DNA of 64,000 nucleotides, taken from Corynebacterium heidelbergense (GTDB lineage Bacteria > Actinomycetota > Actinomycetes > Mycobacteriales > Mycobacteriaceae). The notes beneath the pieces are model-generated. The model ran no database searches, was not told the origin of the DNA, and saw only the letters and a list, made by a program, of their open reading frames with translations. Every line of letters begins with the position of its first letter. Position 1 is the stretch's first letter. Below are positions 42,967-52,261 of the stretch, piece by piece. The position numbers and the translations under genes are program-made. The stretch is from positions 1,488,001 through 1,552,000 of the forward strand of contig NZ_CP063191.1 of assembly GCF_028609845.1 (NCBI RefSeq). Reading direction: 5' to 3'.

Positions 42967-43533
42967 TCACTTCCTAGCGCTGCCGACGTTATCCAGGTCG
43001 GCAAGGAAGCTATCGATGGTGCCCGAACGCTTGACATCGTCGGACAACTGCTCGCCCAACAGACGCTCAGCCAGGTTGATCGAATTGTGGCCCATATCCT
43101 TGCGCAGGTCAGACACCACGGAGGTGCGCTGCGCTTCAAGCTGGCGGTGGCCAGCTTCGACGATACGGTTGGACTCGTCGGTCGCCTGCGCCTTCATGTC
43201 GGCGATGATCTTCTGGCCCTGGGACCGGGCATCATCGCGGATCTGGGCGGCCTCGGTGCGAGCCTCGGCCAGCTGGGCGTTGTACTTCTCCAGAGCAGCC
43301 TTGGCCTCAGACTGAGCGGCCTCGGCGCGCTGGATGCCACCCTCGATCTGATCCTCGCGTTGGTTCAGCACTTCCTGGAACTTCGGAAGCACGAACTTCC
43401 AGAACACGAACAGGATGACCAAGAACGGAATGATTGACCAGACGATGTCATACAGCGGCGGGAGAAGAGGGTTGATGCTCTCCTCCATCGGCAGCTTCTC
43501 GGATTCTGCTGCCAGGTAAAGAATGTTCGTCAT
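42967..43533 (-). CDS. atpF: ATP synthase subunit b
   Basis: Membrane-anchored peripheral stalk, 188 residues. One N-terminal helix ([20 protein letters not shown]) is followed by a long charged coiled coil ([20 protein letters not shown] and onward) and a C-terminal delta-binding region ([20 protein letters not shown]). It ends where atpH begins (stop and start overlap or abut). Confidence 0.97.
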   Translation of the reverse strand: MTNILYLAAESEKLPMEESINPLLPPLYDIVWSIIPFLVILFVFWKFVLPKFQEVLNQREDQIEGGIQRAEAAQSEAKAALEKYNAQLAEARTEAAQIRDDARSQGQKIIADMKAQATDESNRIVEAGHRQLEAQRTSVVSDLRKDMGHNSINLAERLLGEQLSDDVKRSGTIDSFLADLDNVGSARK

Positions 43534-43651
43534 AGTCTCCAGCTTTCGCTATCTATGCGGGTGTTGTTAACGGTGTGCGGTTGGATTTCGGGCGATACCG
43601 GCGCGTGGCGGGCGGTACGTGGCCAATCTCCCACCGCATCCTCATCCGCAA

Positions 43652-44002
<351 letters not shown>

Positions 44003-44803
44003 TTAGTGCTCGTCGGCATGCAGCGACAGTTCGATGTACACGGCGGTGAGCAGGGCGAAGATGTACGCCTGCAGGAAGATCACCATGAGCTCGAAGAAGC
44101 TGAAGGCCACACCGAAAGCGATTGTGCCAGCAGACAACAGTGTCCAGCCGTTGAGCTGCCAGAAGAAGAAGTTCGTGGCGCTGAACAGCATGACGAGGAT
44201 GATGTGTCCGGCCAACATGTTGGCCATAAGACGGATGGTCAGGGTAATCGGACGGAGGACGAAAGTGGAGAAGAATTCAATGGGTACCACGAGGAAGTGG
44301 AGGAAGAAGGGAAGCCCCGGGATCACCACAGACGACTTGAAGTACTTGCCGAAGCCGTACCGCTTGATACCCGCGTAGACGAACACCACATACGCCACAA
44401 CGGCCAGCACGAGCGGCAGGCCGATGCGGGCGCTTGGGGAGATGTTCATAAACGGGATGACCGTCGGTAGGTTCACAGCGAGGACCGTAAAGAAGATGGC
44501 TGCGATGATCGGAAGGAAGCGGCGCCCCTCTTTTTTGCCCAAGATCTCTTCCGCAATGTGGATTCGCACGAAATCTAGTGCGAGCTCCGCGAAATTCTGC
44601 ACGCCGTGCGGAATCAACTTTGGCTTGCGCATCGCGAAGAAGAAGAAGGCGGTAACCGCCAAAACCATTACGATGCGGATGACCATCAAGCGGTCGAGCG
44701 CGAAAGCTCCACCAGCAAAGTCGTTGAACCACAGACGGCTAGGATCCAACTGCCCCGGGAAGAATTCATGTTCCAATGAAGGTGAATGGAATTCACCCTT
44801 CAT
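44003..44803 (-). CDS. atpB: ATP synthase subunit a
   Basis: Stator half-channel subunit, 266 residues from ATG 44803 (MKGEFHSPSLEHEFFPGQLD). The frame stays open to GTG 44854; no start has a convincing ribosome-binding site, so the start is uncertain. Five to six membrane helices are visible, with the essential Arg in TLTIRLMANMLAGHI. FLPIIAAIFFTVLAVNLPTV is typical of the family. It is the first Fo gene after atpI. Confidence 0.95.
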   Translation of the reverse strand: MKGEFHSPSLEHEFFPGQLDPSRLWFNDFAGGAFALDRLMVIRIVMVLAVTAFFFFAMRKPKLIPHGVQNFAELALDFVRIHIAEEILGKKEGRRFLPIIAAIFFTVLAVNLPTVIPFMNISPSARIGLPLVLAVVAYVVFVYAGIKRYGFGKYFKSSVVIPGLPFFLHFLVVPIEFFSTFVLRPITLTIRLMANMLAGHIILVMLFSATNFFFWQLNGWTLLSAGTIAFGVAFSFFELMVIFLQAYIFALLTAVYIELSLHADEH

Positions 44804-45012
44804 GGCCAAGGTTGTTACGCTCAGCGTTCTCTCCCGTGTTTGGGCCGCGTGCACTGAAGTGTCAGGCGGTGCGATGGAGGTCTTGATTGTCGAAACTTAC
44901 CGACGTCCGAGGACTCCGTCGCTCGTCCCGGCGGGGTCGGCAGGTACCTGAGGCTGATCGCCGAAACTCCAGGTGAAAATGCTCACCGTTCCGGCCAGCC
45001 TGGCCCACGTTG

Positions 45013-45018
45013 ACCTTA
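45013..45018 (-). promoter_or_regulatory. Possible -10 box of the atpB-atpC operon
   Basis: TAAGGT on the minus strand in the gap between the AtpI-like gene and atpB fits TANNNT. It would give the structural genes their own transcript with a roughly 200-base leader. A -35 is not obvious. Confidence 0.35.
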
Positions 45019-45086
45019 CCAGGTTAGGAGCACCTGCCGCTAAGCGATGCCCCGCATGTTTTCGCGAGGTCCTGCCAGGTTCTGTA

Positions 45087-45602
45087 CTAGCTGATGTACA
45101 GGGTCTTCGTACGCAGGATGGCCCAGGTTTCCGTGGCTAGGACAACAACCAGCGCGACGATAATCGTCACCCCCAAAGCCGGATGGCTGTAGAAGGTCAT
45201 CCGCTTGAGAACCAACAGCACAATGAGCAGCACCACAGCCTTGACCAACCAGGAGCCCAGAACCACCGCCAGCGTGGTCGTGGGAGCCGTCCGCGCCGTC
45301 GCCAGCGCGGTAAACACCGTGGTCAGTAGGAAGATGCCGCCCACCACGGAACCGATGAGGGCCCCGTAGAACCCCGCCGATCCGGCGGCGATAGTCCAGG
45401 CCACGAGGGAGACCACCGCCACCGCGGCCAGCGCGAGGGACCCGGACCGGGCCGCCCGCCGCAGCGGGAGGGCCCCGTCTGCCGCGGCGGAGACGTCATT
45501 GAGCTCCGCTACCGGTCGGCTGGCCTCTTCCGGGGCTTCGGGCCGCTCCGCGCGCTCGGTCGGGTCGGTTTCGTTCACGTTCACGGGGTCCTTCTCAGTC
45601 AC
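45087..45602 (-). CDS. AtpI-like membrane protein
   Basis: 171 residues. A hydrophilic acidic N-terminus (about 55 residues, Glu/Pro-rich) precedes four membrane helices (LALAAVAVVSLVAWTIAAGS; FYGALIGSVVGGIFLLTTVF; LGSWLVKAVVLLIVLLVL; VTIIVALVVVLATETWAIL). The place directly before atpB and the four-helix layout fit AtpI, an assembly helper of the c ring. Sequence conservation is weak, as usual for this family. Start GTG 45602. Confidence 0.75.
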   Translation of the reverse strand: MTEKDPVNVNETDPTERAERPEAPEEASRPVAELNDVSAAADGALPLRRAARSGSLALAAVAVVSLVAWTIAAGSAGFYGALIGSVVGGIFLLTTVFTALATARTAPTTTLAVVLGSWLVKAVVLLIVLLVLKRMTFYSHPALGVTIIVALVVVLATETWAILRTKTLYIS

Positions 45603-45711
45603 ATCACCGAAGCGTACCGGCTTGCAGCGGGCACCTCCCAGCCGCGTTGGAGGTTAGGGGCGTCCCCAAGAATGACGAACCGAACCCGACCGCCACCGCC
45701 GGAATCTCGGG

Positions 45712-46890
45712 CTACGGCCGCTGGGTATCCTCCCGCCACAGCGGCACGACGGTAATCGCCACCACCGCCATGAGGGCCACCCCGAAGACCATCGCAGTAA
45801 TCCCCGGCGGAAACACGGCGGCCCCCACCGCCCCGAACGCGGCCACCGCCACCCACGCGTACATCACCAGCACCACCCGCTTTTGCGTGTGGCCCAGGCG
45901 CAACAGGCGGTGGTGAAGGTGCTCCTTGTCCGGGGAAAAGGGGCTCTTACCCGCACTCACCCGCCGCACCACCGCGAGCACCAGGTCCAGTAGCGGGATG
46001 AACAGGGCGGCAAGCACCACGATCACGGGGGACAACAGCGCCACCGCATCCGCCGGCCCATACAGGGCCATGTTGATCCGCCCAGACGCCGACACGCACG
46101 CCGCGGACAGCAGCACCCCGATGAGCATGGACCCGGAATCGCCCATAAAAATCCGCGCCGGAGAAAAGTTGTGCGGCAAAAACCCCAGGCACACCCCGGC
46201 CAACGCCGCCGAAATCATGGCCGGCGGATACGCGGAAACGGTGCCGCCCTGGTCGTGAAGAATGGTCAGGGAGTACACGAGGATCGTGGCGGAGGCGATC
46301 AGCCCCAGCCCCGCGGCGAGGCCATCGAGTCCGTCCACGAAGTTCATCGCGTTGATGATCGTGACCGTCAACAACACCGTGATCACCGTGGACTGCACTT
46401 GATCCAGGATGAGCGTGGTCCCCCCGTCGGCCGGCCAATACAGCAGGTACCAGGACAGGCCCATGAGGCTCATGAGCACCGAGCCGCCCACCTGCCCCAC
46501 CAGCTTGACTACCCAGCTTATGTCGTAGAGATCGTCCACCACCCCCACGGCCACGATGACGAAGGACGCCGCGAGCACAGCGTTCATGTCGGGCGTCACC
46601 GGTGGGAAACCCCGCGTGAGCGCCGGGAGCTGACCGGCCGTCACAACCGCCATCACCACCCCGCTGAACATAGCCACTCCCCCCAACCTCGGCGTGGGCA
46701 CCGTGTGCACGTCCCGCTCCCTGGGCACCGCCAGGTGGCCCCGCCGCAGCATGAGGCTGCGAACCACCCCGGTGAGCAGGAAGGTGGTCCCGCAGCCCAC
46801 CAGCAGCACGAGGGCCAGCTCGCGCAGCGGAACACCCGCGCCTGTGCTATACCCCTGCGCCAACACTTGGCTGCTGCCGAACTGCATCAC
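45712..46890 (-). CDS. wecA: Polyprenyl-phosphate N-acetylglucosamine-1-phosphate transferase (WecA/Rfe-type)
   Basis: Membrane enzyme of the MraY/WecA family, which in actinobacteria starts the linker between peptidoglycan and arabinogalactan on decaprenyl phosphate. 392 residues with about eleven membrane helices. Active-site signatures are VPTPRLGGVAMF, VVDDLYDISWVVK (Asp-rich), NAMNFVDGLDGLAAG, ARIFMGDSGSMLIG and the HLHHRLLRLGHTQ loop. It is the conserved neighbour of atpI and the sua5-prmC-prfA genes. Confidence 0.94.
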   Translation of the reverse strand: MMQFGSSQVLAQGYSTGAGVPLRELALVLLVGCGTTFLLTGVVRSLMLRRGHLAVPRERDVHTVPTPRLGGVAMFSGVVMAVVTAGQLPALTRGFPPVTPDMNAVLAASFVIVAVGVVDDLYDISWVVKLVGQVGGSVLMSLMGLSWYLLYWPADGGTTLILDQVQSTVITVLLTVTIINAMNFVDGLDGLAAGLGLIASATILVYSLTILHDQGGTVSAYPPAMISAALAGVCLGFLPHNFSPARIFMGDSGSMLIGVLLSAACVSASGRINMALYGPADAVALLSPVIVVLAALFIPLLDLVLAVVRRVSAGKSPFSPDKEHLHHRLLRLGHTQKRVVLVMYAWVAVAAFGAVGAAVFPPGITAMVFGVALMAVVAITVVPLWREDTQRP

Positions 46891-46953
46891 TGCAACCCGC
46901 CATCCTTCCTGGTCTGCGTGCTTTGCCCCATGGGCCCTTAGGTTCGTGGTCCG

Positions 46954-47613
46954 CTAAATCTGACCGCGGAGCTGCGCCGGGCTCATCCCCAGCACCTCCC
47001 CCACCTCCTCGGCGCTCGTCGCACCCTCCCGCAGGATCCGCGGCCGACCGGAGGAGAGATCCACGATCGTGGAGGGGGAACCCACCGTGGCCGTGCCGCC
47101 GTCCATGTACACCCCGACCTCCCCGCCCAACTGCTCCTCGGCCTGCGCGACCGTCACGGCCGGGGGCTGGCCGGAGATGTTCGCGCTAGAGACCGCCATA
47201 GGCCCCGTGCGCTGCAGCAGCTCTAGGGCAACGGGGTGCAGCGGCATCCGGAGCATCACCGTGCCCCGCGTGTCCCCCAGATTCCACGGCAGCGAGGGGG
47301 CCTGGTGCACAACGACGGACAGGCCCCCCGGCCAGAACGCCTCCACCAGGCGACGCAGGTTGAAGCTGTATTCCCGGACCAGGCCCTCCACGGTGGACCA
47401 GCTACCGATGAGCACCGGCACGGGCATGTCCGGTCCGCGCCGCTTAGCACGCAGCAGGGCCTCTACGGCCTGGTTGTCGAAAGCGTCGCAGCCGATGCCA
47501 TAGACCGTGTCCGTCGGCAGAACCACCAGACGGCCGCCCTTGACGGCGTTGACGGCGCGGATGAGGGCATCCTCGCGGTCGGTCGGGTCCGTGGCATCTA
47601 CGCGCAATGACAT
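46954..47613 (-). CDS. L-threonylcarbamoyladenylate synthase (Sua5/YrdC/YwlC)
   Basis: Makes the TC-AMP intermediate for t6A in ANN-decoding tRNAs. 219 residues of the short YrdC/TsaC type. Motifs are GGRLVVLPTDTVYGIGCDAF near the N-terminus, the KRRGPDMPVPVLIGS substrate loop, MLRMPLHPVA and MAVSSANISGQPP. It lies 78 bases after prmC in the prfA-prmC-sua5-wecA order common to actinobacteria. Confidence 0.95.
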   Translation of the reverse strand: MSLRVDATDPTDREDALIRAVNAVKGGRLVVLPTDTVYGIGCDAFDNQAVEALLRAKRRGPDMPVPVLIGSWSTVEGLVREYSFNLRRLVEAFWPGGLSVVVHQAPSLPWNLGDTRGTVMLRMPLHPVALELLQRTGPMAVSSANISGQPPAVTVAQAEEQLGGEVGVYMDGGTATVGSPSTIVDLSSGRPRILREGATSAEEVGEVLGMSPAQLRGQI

Positions 47614-47691
47614 CTCAGGTGATCCTTGGGTGTTTCGGCGGGGCTTGCGGTGTTCCGGGGCTTGCCGTGTTACGGGCAGCTACTAAGGCTC

Positions 47692-48708
47692 CTATCGTAG
47701 TGACCCACCAGAACCGCCGGGCACGTATGTCGGGGGCCGGTGCACTTCGGCGCTGACAAAGCGATCGCGCCCGGCGAGGTCCCGGTGGCCGCGCACGCCC
47801 CGTAATCCTCGGCTGCACAGGAGCTGCGCCATCGCCTCCCCGGTGGAGTCGTCGTGCTCGATGGCGAGAAGACAGCGGGGTGCGGCGGCCTGCAGCATGG
47901 CGCCGAGGAGTGGCTCCATCAGCGCCATTCCGTCTGCCCCGGCGAACACCGCCTCTGCCGGATCCGCGTGGACTTCCGGGCTCACCGGGCTCTCGCTGGG
48001 CACGTAGGGCGGGTTGCTCATCACCACGTCCCCCGCGGCTGTAAGACCCAGTCGCATAATTAGCCCGGGGTCTGCCACATCCCCGCTGAACCACTCCAGG
48101 TGAACGCGCTCGCCGATCTCCCCCCGGCGGCGCAACTGACGTTCGTTCGCGCGGGCCAGGTCCAGCGCCTTGGAGTTTGCGTCCACGCCGACGATGCGGG
48201 CGCGGTAACTGTGGCGCGTGAGACGTGCGGCCAGGGCCAGGGCGATGCTGCCAGGTCCGGTGCACAGGTCCACGATGGTGAGCTCGTCGGGCATGAGCGC
48301 GGCGGTCAGCGGTGCGGATTGCATGTTCTTCAGGACGCCCCCAACCTCGCGCCAGACCCAGTCCACCATGAGCTCGGTCTCTGGCCTGGGCAGAAAGGCC
48401 TCCGGCCCGGCCAGGAGATCCAGGCCGTCGAAGAACGCGGCCCCCACGATGTGTTGCAGCGGCTCCCGCCGGCTGCGGCGATCCACCCAGTCCGCGAAGG
48501 CCGCCGGGGCGGGATCCTCGCTGCGGGTAAACAGCTCTGTGGCGGACACGGGCCTGCGCGGGTGTTCGCGGTCCGGCGCTGGGGCCAGGGCATAGGCCAT
48601 GAGGAGGCGGGCATCGGGCAGCGGGGACTCCACCCCCGCGTCCGCGAGGAGCCGGGCGGCGGCGCGAGTGGCACCGCCGACGGTGTCGGTTTCCTGCAGG
48701 TGTGGCAC
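47692..48708 (-). CDS. prmC: Release factor glutamine methyltransferase
   Basis: Methylates the Gln of the GGQ motif in release factors, including the prfA product encoded just upstream. 338 residues. An N-terminal helical domain (RAAARLLADAGVESPLPDAR) precedes the SAM motif IVDLCTGPGSIALALAAR, VGVDANSKALDLARANERQL and the catalytic NPPYVPSE. The C-terminal tail (PPTYVPGGSGGSL) is longer than usual. It is 15 bases downstream of prfA. Confidence 0.95.
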   Translation of the reverse strand: MPHLQETDTVGGATRAAARLLADAGVESPLPDARLLMAYALAPAPDREHPRRPVSATELFTRSEDPAPAAFADWVDRRSRREPLQHIVGAAFFDGLDLLAGPEAFLPRPETELMVDWVWREVGGVLKNMQSAPLTAALMPDELTIVDLCTGPGSIALALAARLTRHSYRARIVGVDANSKALDLARANERQLRRRGEIGERVHLEWFSGDVADPGLIMRLGLTAAGDVVMSNPPYVPSESPVSPEVHADPAEAVFAGADGMALMEPLLGAMLQAAAPRCLLAIEHDDSTGEAMAQLLCSRGLRGVRGHRDLAGRDRFVSAEVHRPPTYVPGGSGGSLR

Positions 48709-48723
48709 GGGGTCCGCGGGGCC

Positions 48724-49809
48724 CTAGCTCTCCGCCTCGAGGCGGCGGGCGCGCTCGGCTTCCTGCAGCGCGGCGAACAGGGCTTCCAGGTCCCCGCCCA
48801 GGACGGCGTCCAGGTTGTTCGCCTTGTATCCAATGCGGTGATCAGAGACGCGGGACTCCGGGAAGTTGTACGTGCGGATGCGCTCGGAGCGGTCCAGGGT
48901 GCGGATCTGCGCGGCGCGGCCCTCGGCGGCTTCGGCTTCCGCCTCCTCTTCCCGCAACTGCTGGAGGCGAGCGGCCAGCACCTGCATTGCCCGGGCCCGG
49001 TTTTGGATCTGCGAGCGTTCCTTCTGGCAGGTGACCACGATGTTGGTGGGCAGGTGGGTGATGCGCACGGCGGAGTCCGTCGTGTTCACGCCCTGCCCGC
49101 CCTTGCCGGAGGAGCGGTAGACATCCACGCGGATGTCCTTGTCGTCGATCTCCACGTCCTCGATCTCATCGGGCTCCGGGTAGACCAACACACCGGCGGC
49201 CGAGGTTTGAATGCGGCCCTGGGACTCGGTGACGGGAACGCGCTGCACGCGGTGGACGCCGCCTTCGAACTTGAACGCGGACCAGGCACCGTCCCGGGAG
49301 GGGTTCTTGGACTTGATGGACATGGTCATGTCCTTCACCCCGCCCAGATCCGTCTCGTTGAGGTCCAGAATCTCCGTGGCGAAGCCGTGGCGCTCAGCGA
49401 AGCGCTGGTACATGCGGGCCAACTCCCCGGCGAAGAGAGCGGCCTCCTCTCCCCCGGCGCCGGACTTGATCTCCATGACGATGTCGTCGCTGTCGTGGGG
49501 GTCCCGAGGGGCCAGCAGGTCCGTCAGTTGTTCGCGGAGGGTGGCAATCTCGCCATCCAGGCGGTCTGCCTCCGCGGCGAATTCCGCGTCCTCGCTGGCC
49601 ATCTCCCGGGCTGCGGCGCAGTCCCCCTCCGCCTGGGTCAGGCGGGTGTGGACCTGGATGATGGGCTGTAGCTGGGAAAAGCGCTTGCCCACCCGCCGCG
49701 CGGCCGCGGGGTCGTTGTGCAGCTCCGGGTCCGATAGCTGCGCCTCTAGCCCCTGGTACTCAGCCAGGATGTCGTCCACCATCGACGGCGTGGTGTTCAT
49801 GGGTTTCAC
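48724..49809 (-). CDS. prfA: Peptide chain release factor 1
   Basis: Recognises UAA and UAG. 361 residues from GTG 49809, with ATG 49800 an equally possible start (AAAGGA lies upstream). The catalytic GGQ loop is in [20 protein letters not shown], and RF1 features include [20 protein letters not shown] and [20 protein letters not shown]. The codon-recognition tripeptide lies within the region before [11 protein letters not shown]. It is 34 bases after rho. Confidence 0.96.
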   Translation of the reverse strand: MKPMNTTPSMVDDILAEYQGLEAQLSDPELHNDPAAARRVGKRFSQLQPIIQVHTRLTQAEGDCAAAREMASEDAEFAAEADRLDGEIATLREQLTDLLAPRDPHDSDDIVMEIKSGAGGEEAALFAGELARMYQRFAERHGFATEILDLNETDLGGVKDMTMSIKSKNPSRDGAWSAFKFEGGVHRVQRVPVTESQGRIQTSAAGVLVYPEPDEIEDVEIDDKDIRVDVYRSSGKGGQGVNTTDSAVRITHLPTNIVVTCQKERSQIQNRARAMQVLAARLQQLREEEAEAEAAEGRAAQIRTLDRSERIRTYNFPESRVSDHRIGYKANNLDAVLGGDLEALFAALQEAERARRLEAES

Positions 49810-49843
49810 GGGTCCTTTACTCCTTGTAGCGGACTAGGGAGAA

Positions 49844-51709
49844 CTAGTCGGTTTCCTCATCCGCCAGCGGGGCGGAGCTGGCGATCTGCAGCATGAAGTC
49901 CCGGTTAGTCTTGTTCTTCCGCAGCTGCTTGATCAACAGGTCGATGGCGGCCTGGGGGTCCAGGGCGGAGAGAATGCGGCGCAGCTTGTGCATAATCCGC
50001 GCCTCGTCCGGGCCGAGCAGCAGCTCGTCCTTGCGCGTGCCGGAGGGGTTGACGTCCACCGCCGGGAATACCCGACGCTCGGAGATCTTGCGATCCAGCT
50101 TGAGCTCCGCGTTGCCGGTGCCCTTGAACTCCTCGAAGATGACCATGTCTCCTGCAGAGCCGGTCTCCACCATGGCGGTGGCGATGATGGTCAGGCTGCC
50201 GCCGTTTTCGATGTTGCGCGCGGCTCCCAGGAATCGCTTCGGCGGGTACAGGGCGTTGGAGTCCACACCGCCGGAGAGGATGCGGCCGGAGGCCGGGGAG
50301 GAGTTGTTGTAGGCGCGCCCGAGACGGGTGATGGAGTCCAGCAGCAGCACCACGTCCTTGCCCTGTTCCACCAGGCGCTTGGCTCGCTCCACGGCGAGCT
50401 CAGCCACGGCGGTGTGCTCTGACGGCGGGCGGTCGAAGGTTGAGGCGATGACCTCCCCCTTCACGCTGCGCTGCATGTCCGTCACTTCCTCCGGTCGCTC
50501 GTCGACGAGCACGACCATGAGGTAGCACTCCGGGTTGTTCGTGGAGATCGCGTTGGCGATGTCCTGGAGGATGGTCGTCTTACCGGCCTTCGGCGGGGAG
50601 ACGATTAGCGCGCGCTGGCCCTTACCGATGGGCATGATGAGGTCGATCACGCGGGTGGTGAGGGTCTTCGGGTCCGTCTCTAGGCGCAAGCGCTGGTTGG
50701 GGTAGAGCGGGGTGAGCTTCGCGAAATCCGGGCGCTGGGACGCCTGCTCCGGGGAAAGGCCATTGACGGATTCCACGCTGTGGATCGGCGTGTACTTTTG
50801 CCGGTGCCGGCCGCGTCCACCGGATGCATTGCCCTGGTTGTTGTTGTTACTGCGCGGCTTGATCGCACCCACAATGGCATCGCCGTGGCGCATCCCGTAT
50901 TTGCGGGCAGTATTTACCGGCACATAGACGTCCGTGGGTCCCGCGTGATATCCGGTGGTGCGGATGAAGGCGGTGTTGGCATCCGCGACGTCTAGAATTC
51001 CCGCGACCTGGGCCAGATTCTGCTCGCCACCGGACTGGGGGTTGTTGTCCTCAGCGTCATTGTCCGGGCGGTTATCGCGGTCATCCCGGTTGCGGCGGTT
51101 GTTGCGATCCCCACCGTTATTGCCGCCCCGGTCGTTGCGGTCGTTCCTGTTGTTGCGCTCGTTGCGATTGCGCCGGTTCCGCCGGTTGCGGCGGCTGCGC
51201 CTGCCCTCCCCGTCATGGTGGCGATTCCGATGCTCCCGGCCCGAACCATCGTGGCGCTTGCTGTCATCGTTATTGCCGCCATCGTTATTTCCGCTGTTGT
51301 TCGTGCCAGTGTCGCCTTTATCCGCGTGACGGTTATCCCCGCCGTTCTCGTTGCGGTCCACGGAGTCTCCTCCCCCATCCCGGCCGTTGGGTTCGTCTCG
51401 GTTCACTCGGTTCTCACGGTTGTTGCGCTGGTCCTCGGCCTCGTGCTTCGACTCAGGGTCCTGTTGCGGCGCCGAGGATTGCGCAGAAGTGGCGCGCGGT
51501 GGGGTGGCGTCCGAAAGAGAAGAATCGCCGGAATTACCGGCCTGCCCGCCACGGGCCCCACCGGATTGGATCACGCTGATTAATTCGCCCTTGCGCAGCG
51601 CAGAGGTGCCGCGCAACCCCTGAGCGGCCGCAATTTGGCGCAACTCGGGAAGCTTAAGGGAGGCAAGGCCATTGGCCTGAGCCCGGTTAAGAATGTCGGA
51701 CAGGCTCAC
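49844..51709 (-). CDS. rho: Transcription termination factor Rho with long low-complexity insertion
   Basis: Hexameric RNA helicase that ends transcription. 621 residues from GTG 51709 (VSLSDILNRAQANGLASLKL), chosen for AAAGGA 5 bases upstream; the frame is open another 118 codons but begins unlike Rho. After the N-terminal helix bundle comes a roughly 150-residue Asn/Arg/Asp/Gly-rich insertion (many NRRNRNERNNRNDRND-like stretches). Next are the RNA-binding fold (VAGILDVADANTAFIRTTGY), Walker A SPPKAGKTTILQDI, SITRLGRAYN and PPKRFLGAARNIENGG. Such insertions occur in high-GC actinobacterial Rho and are associated with termination on GC-rich RNA. Confidence 0.96.
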   Translation of the reverse strand: MSLSDILNRAQANGLASLKLPELRQIAAAQGLRGTSALRKGELISVIQSGGARGGQAGNSGDSSLSDATPPRATSAQSSAPQQDPESKHEAEDQRNNRENRVNRDEPNGRDGGGDSVDRNENGGDNRHADKGDTGTNNSGNNDGGNNDDSKRHDGSGREHRNRHHDGEGRRSRRNRRNRRNRNERNNRNDRNDRGGNNGGDRNNRRNRDDRDNRPDNDAEDNNPQSGGEQNLAQVAGILDVADANTAFIRTTGYHAGPTDVYVPVNTARKYGMRHGDAIVGAIKPRSNNNNQGNASGGRGRHRQKYTPIHSVESVNGLSPEQASQRPDFAKLTPLYPNQRLRLETDPKTLTTRVIDLIMPIGKGQRALIVSPPKAGKTTILQDIANAISTNNPECYLMVVLVDERPEEVTDMQRSVKGEVIASTFDRPPSEHTAVAELAVERAKRLVEQGKDVVLLLDSITRLGRAYNNSSPASGRILSGGVDSNALYPPKRFLGAARNIENGGSLTIIATAMVETGSAGDMVIFEEFKGTGNAELKLDRKISERRVFPAVDVNPSGTRKDELLLGPDEARIMHKLRRILSALDPQAAIDLLIKQLRKNKTNRDFMLQIASSAPLADEETD

Positions 51710-52249
51710 GAAGGTCCTTTCACTGTTACCAAACATGGCATATCGGTGCTTCTCCACATTCCCGCACACAGCCTGTGGGGGCCTCATGCCCCGATTGGCC
51801 GGGCAGAAAAAGGGGAAGAAGAAAAGCCGGTTAGCGGCACTGGGCAGCGCATTCGGAGGGAAGTTCTCCATCTCTTCGACGCCCCTAACCCTGCTCACTA
51901 CGACCCTCGCGTGGAGCCGCAGCGAAGCGAGTTTCGGAGTGACCCCAAATGGAGACAACCCTCCTCGCCCGCAAAACGGAGATCCCATCGGGGGAAGAAG
52001 ATAAGTGGGATGTGACAAAGTAAGAGGCAGGCAGTTCGCCCAACGCCCATCGCGGGCCCTCACCCTGAGTGGCGGAGGCCTGTCCCACCCGAGTCCCTCG
52101 GCGATCCCGGTCCAGTAATAGGCCAGGCACCGCCGGTGTGGGAGCCTCTCGCGCGGGCTCGGCCGCTAACTCATAAGACTCGACTGGCAGTCTAACATCC
52201 TGCGATCCACACAACCCTATCGCCACCCACAAAGGTATGCTCCATCTCT
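51710..52249 (-). promoter_or_regulatory. Long rho leader region
   Basis: About 540 bases between rho and the divergent acyl-CoA synthetase gene. On the minus strand TAGACT (52194-52189) fits a -10 box, which would give rho a leader of about 480 bases. No gene with a ribosome-binding site is visible inside. rho is often autoregulated through its leader, so the length is suggestive only. Confidence 0.4.
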
Positions 52250-52261
52250 ATGGAAGCCACG

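Noticed and set aside
51710-52063. 118-codon N-terminal extension of rho
   Set aside because: No ribosome-binding site at its start and unlike any Rho N-terminus; GTG 51709 with AAAGGA is the better start.
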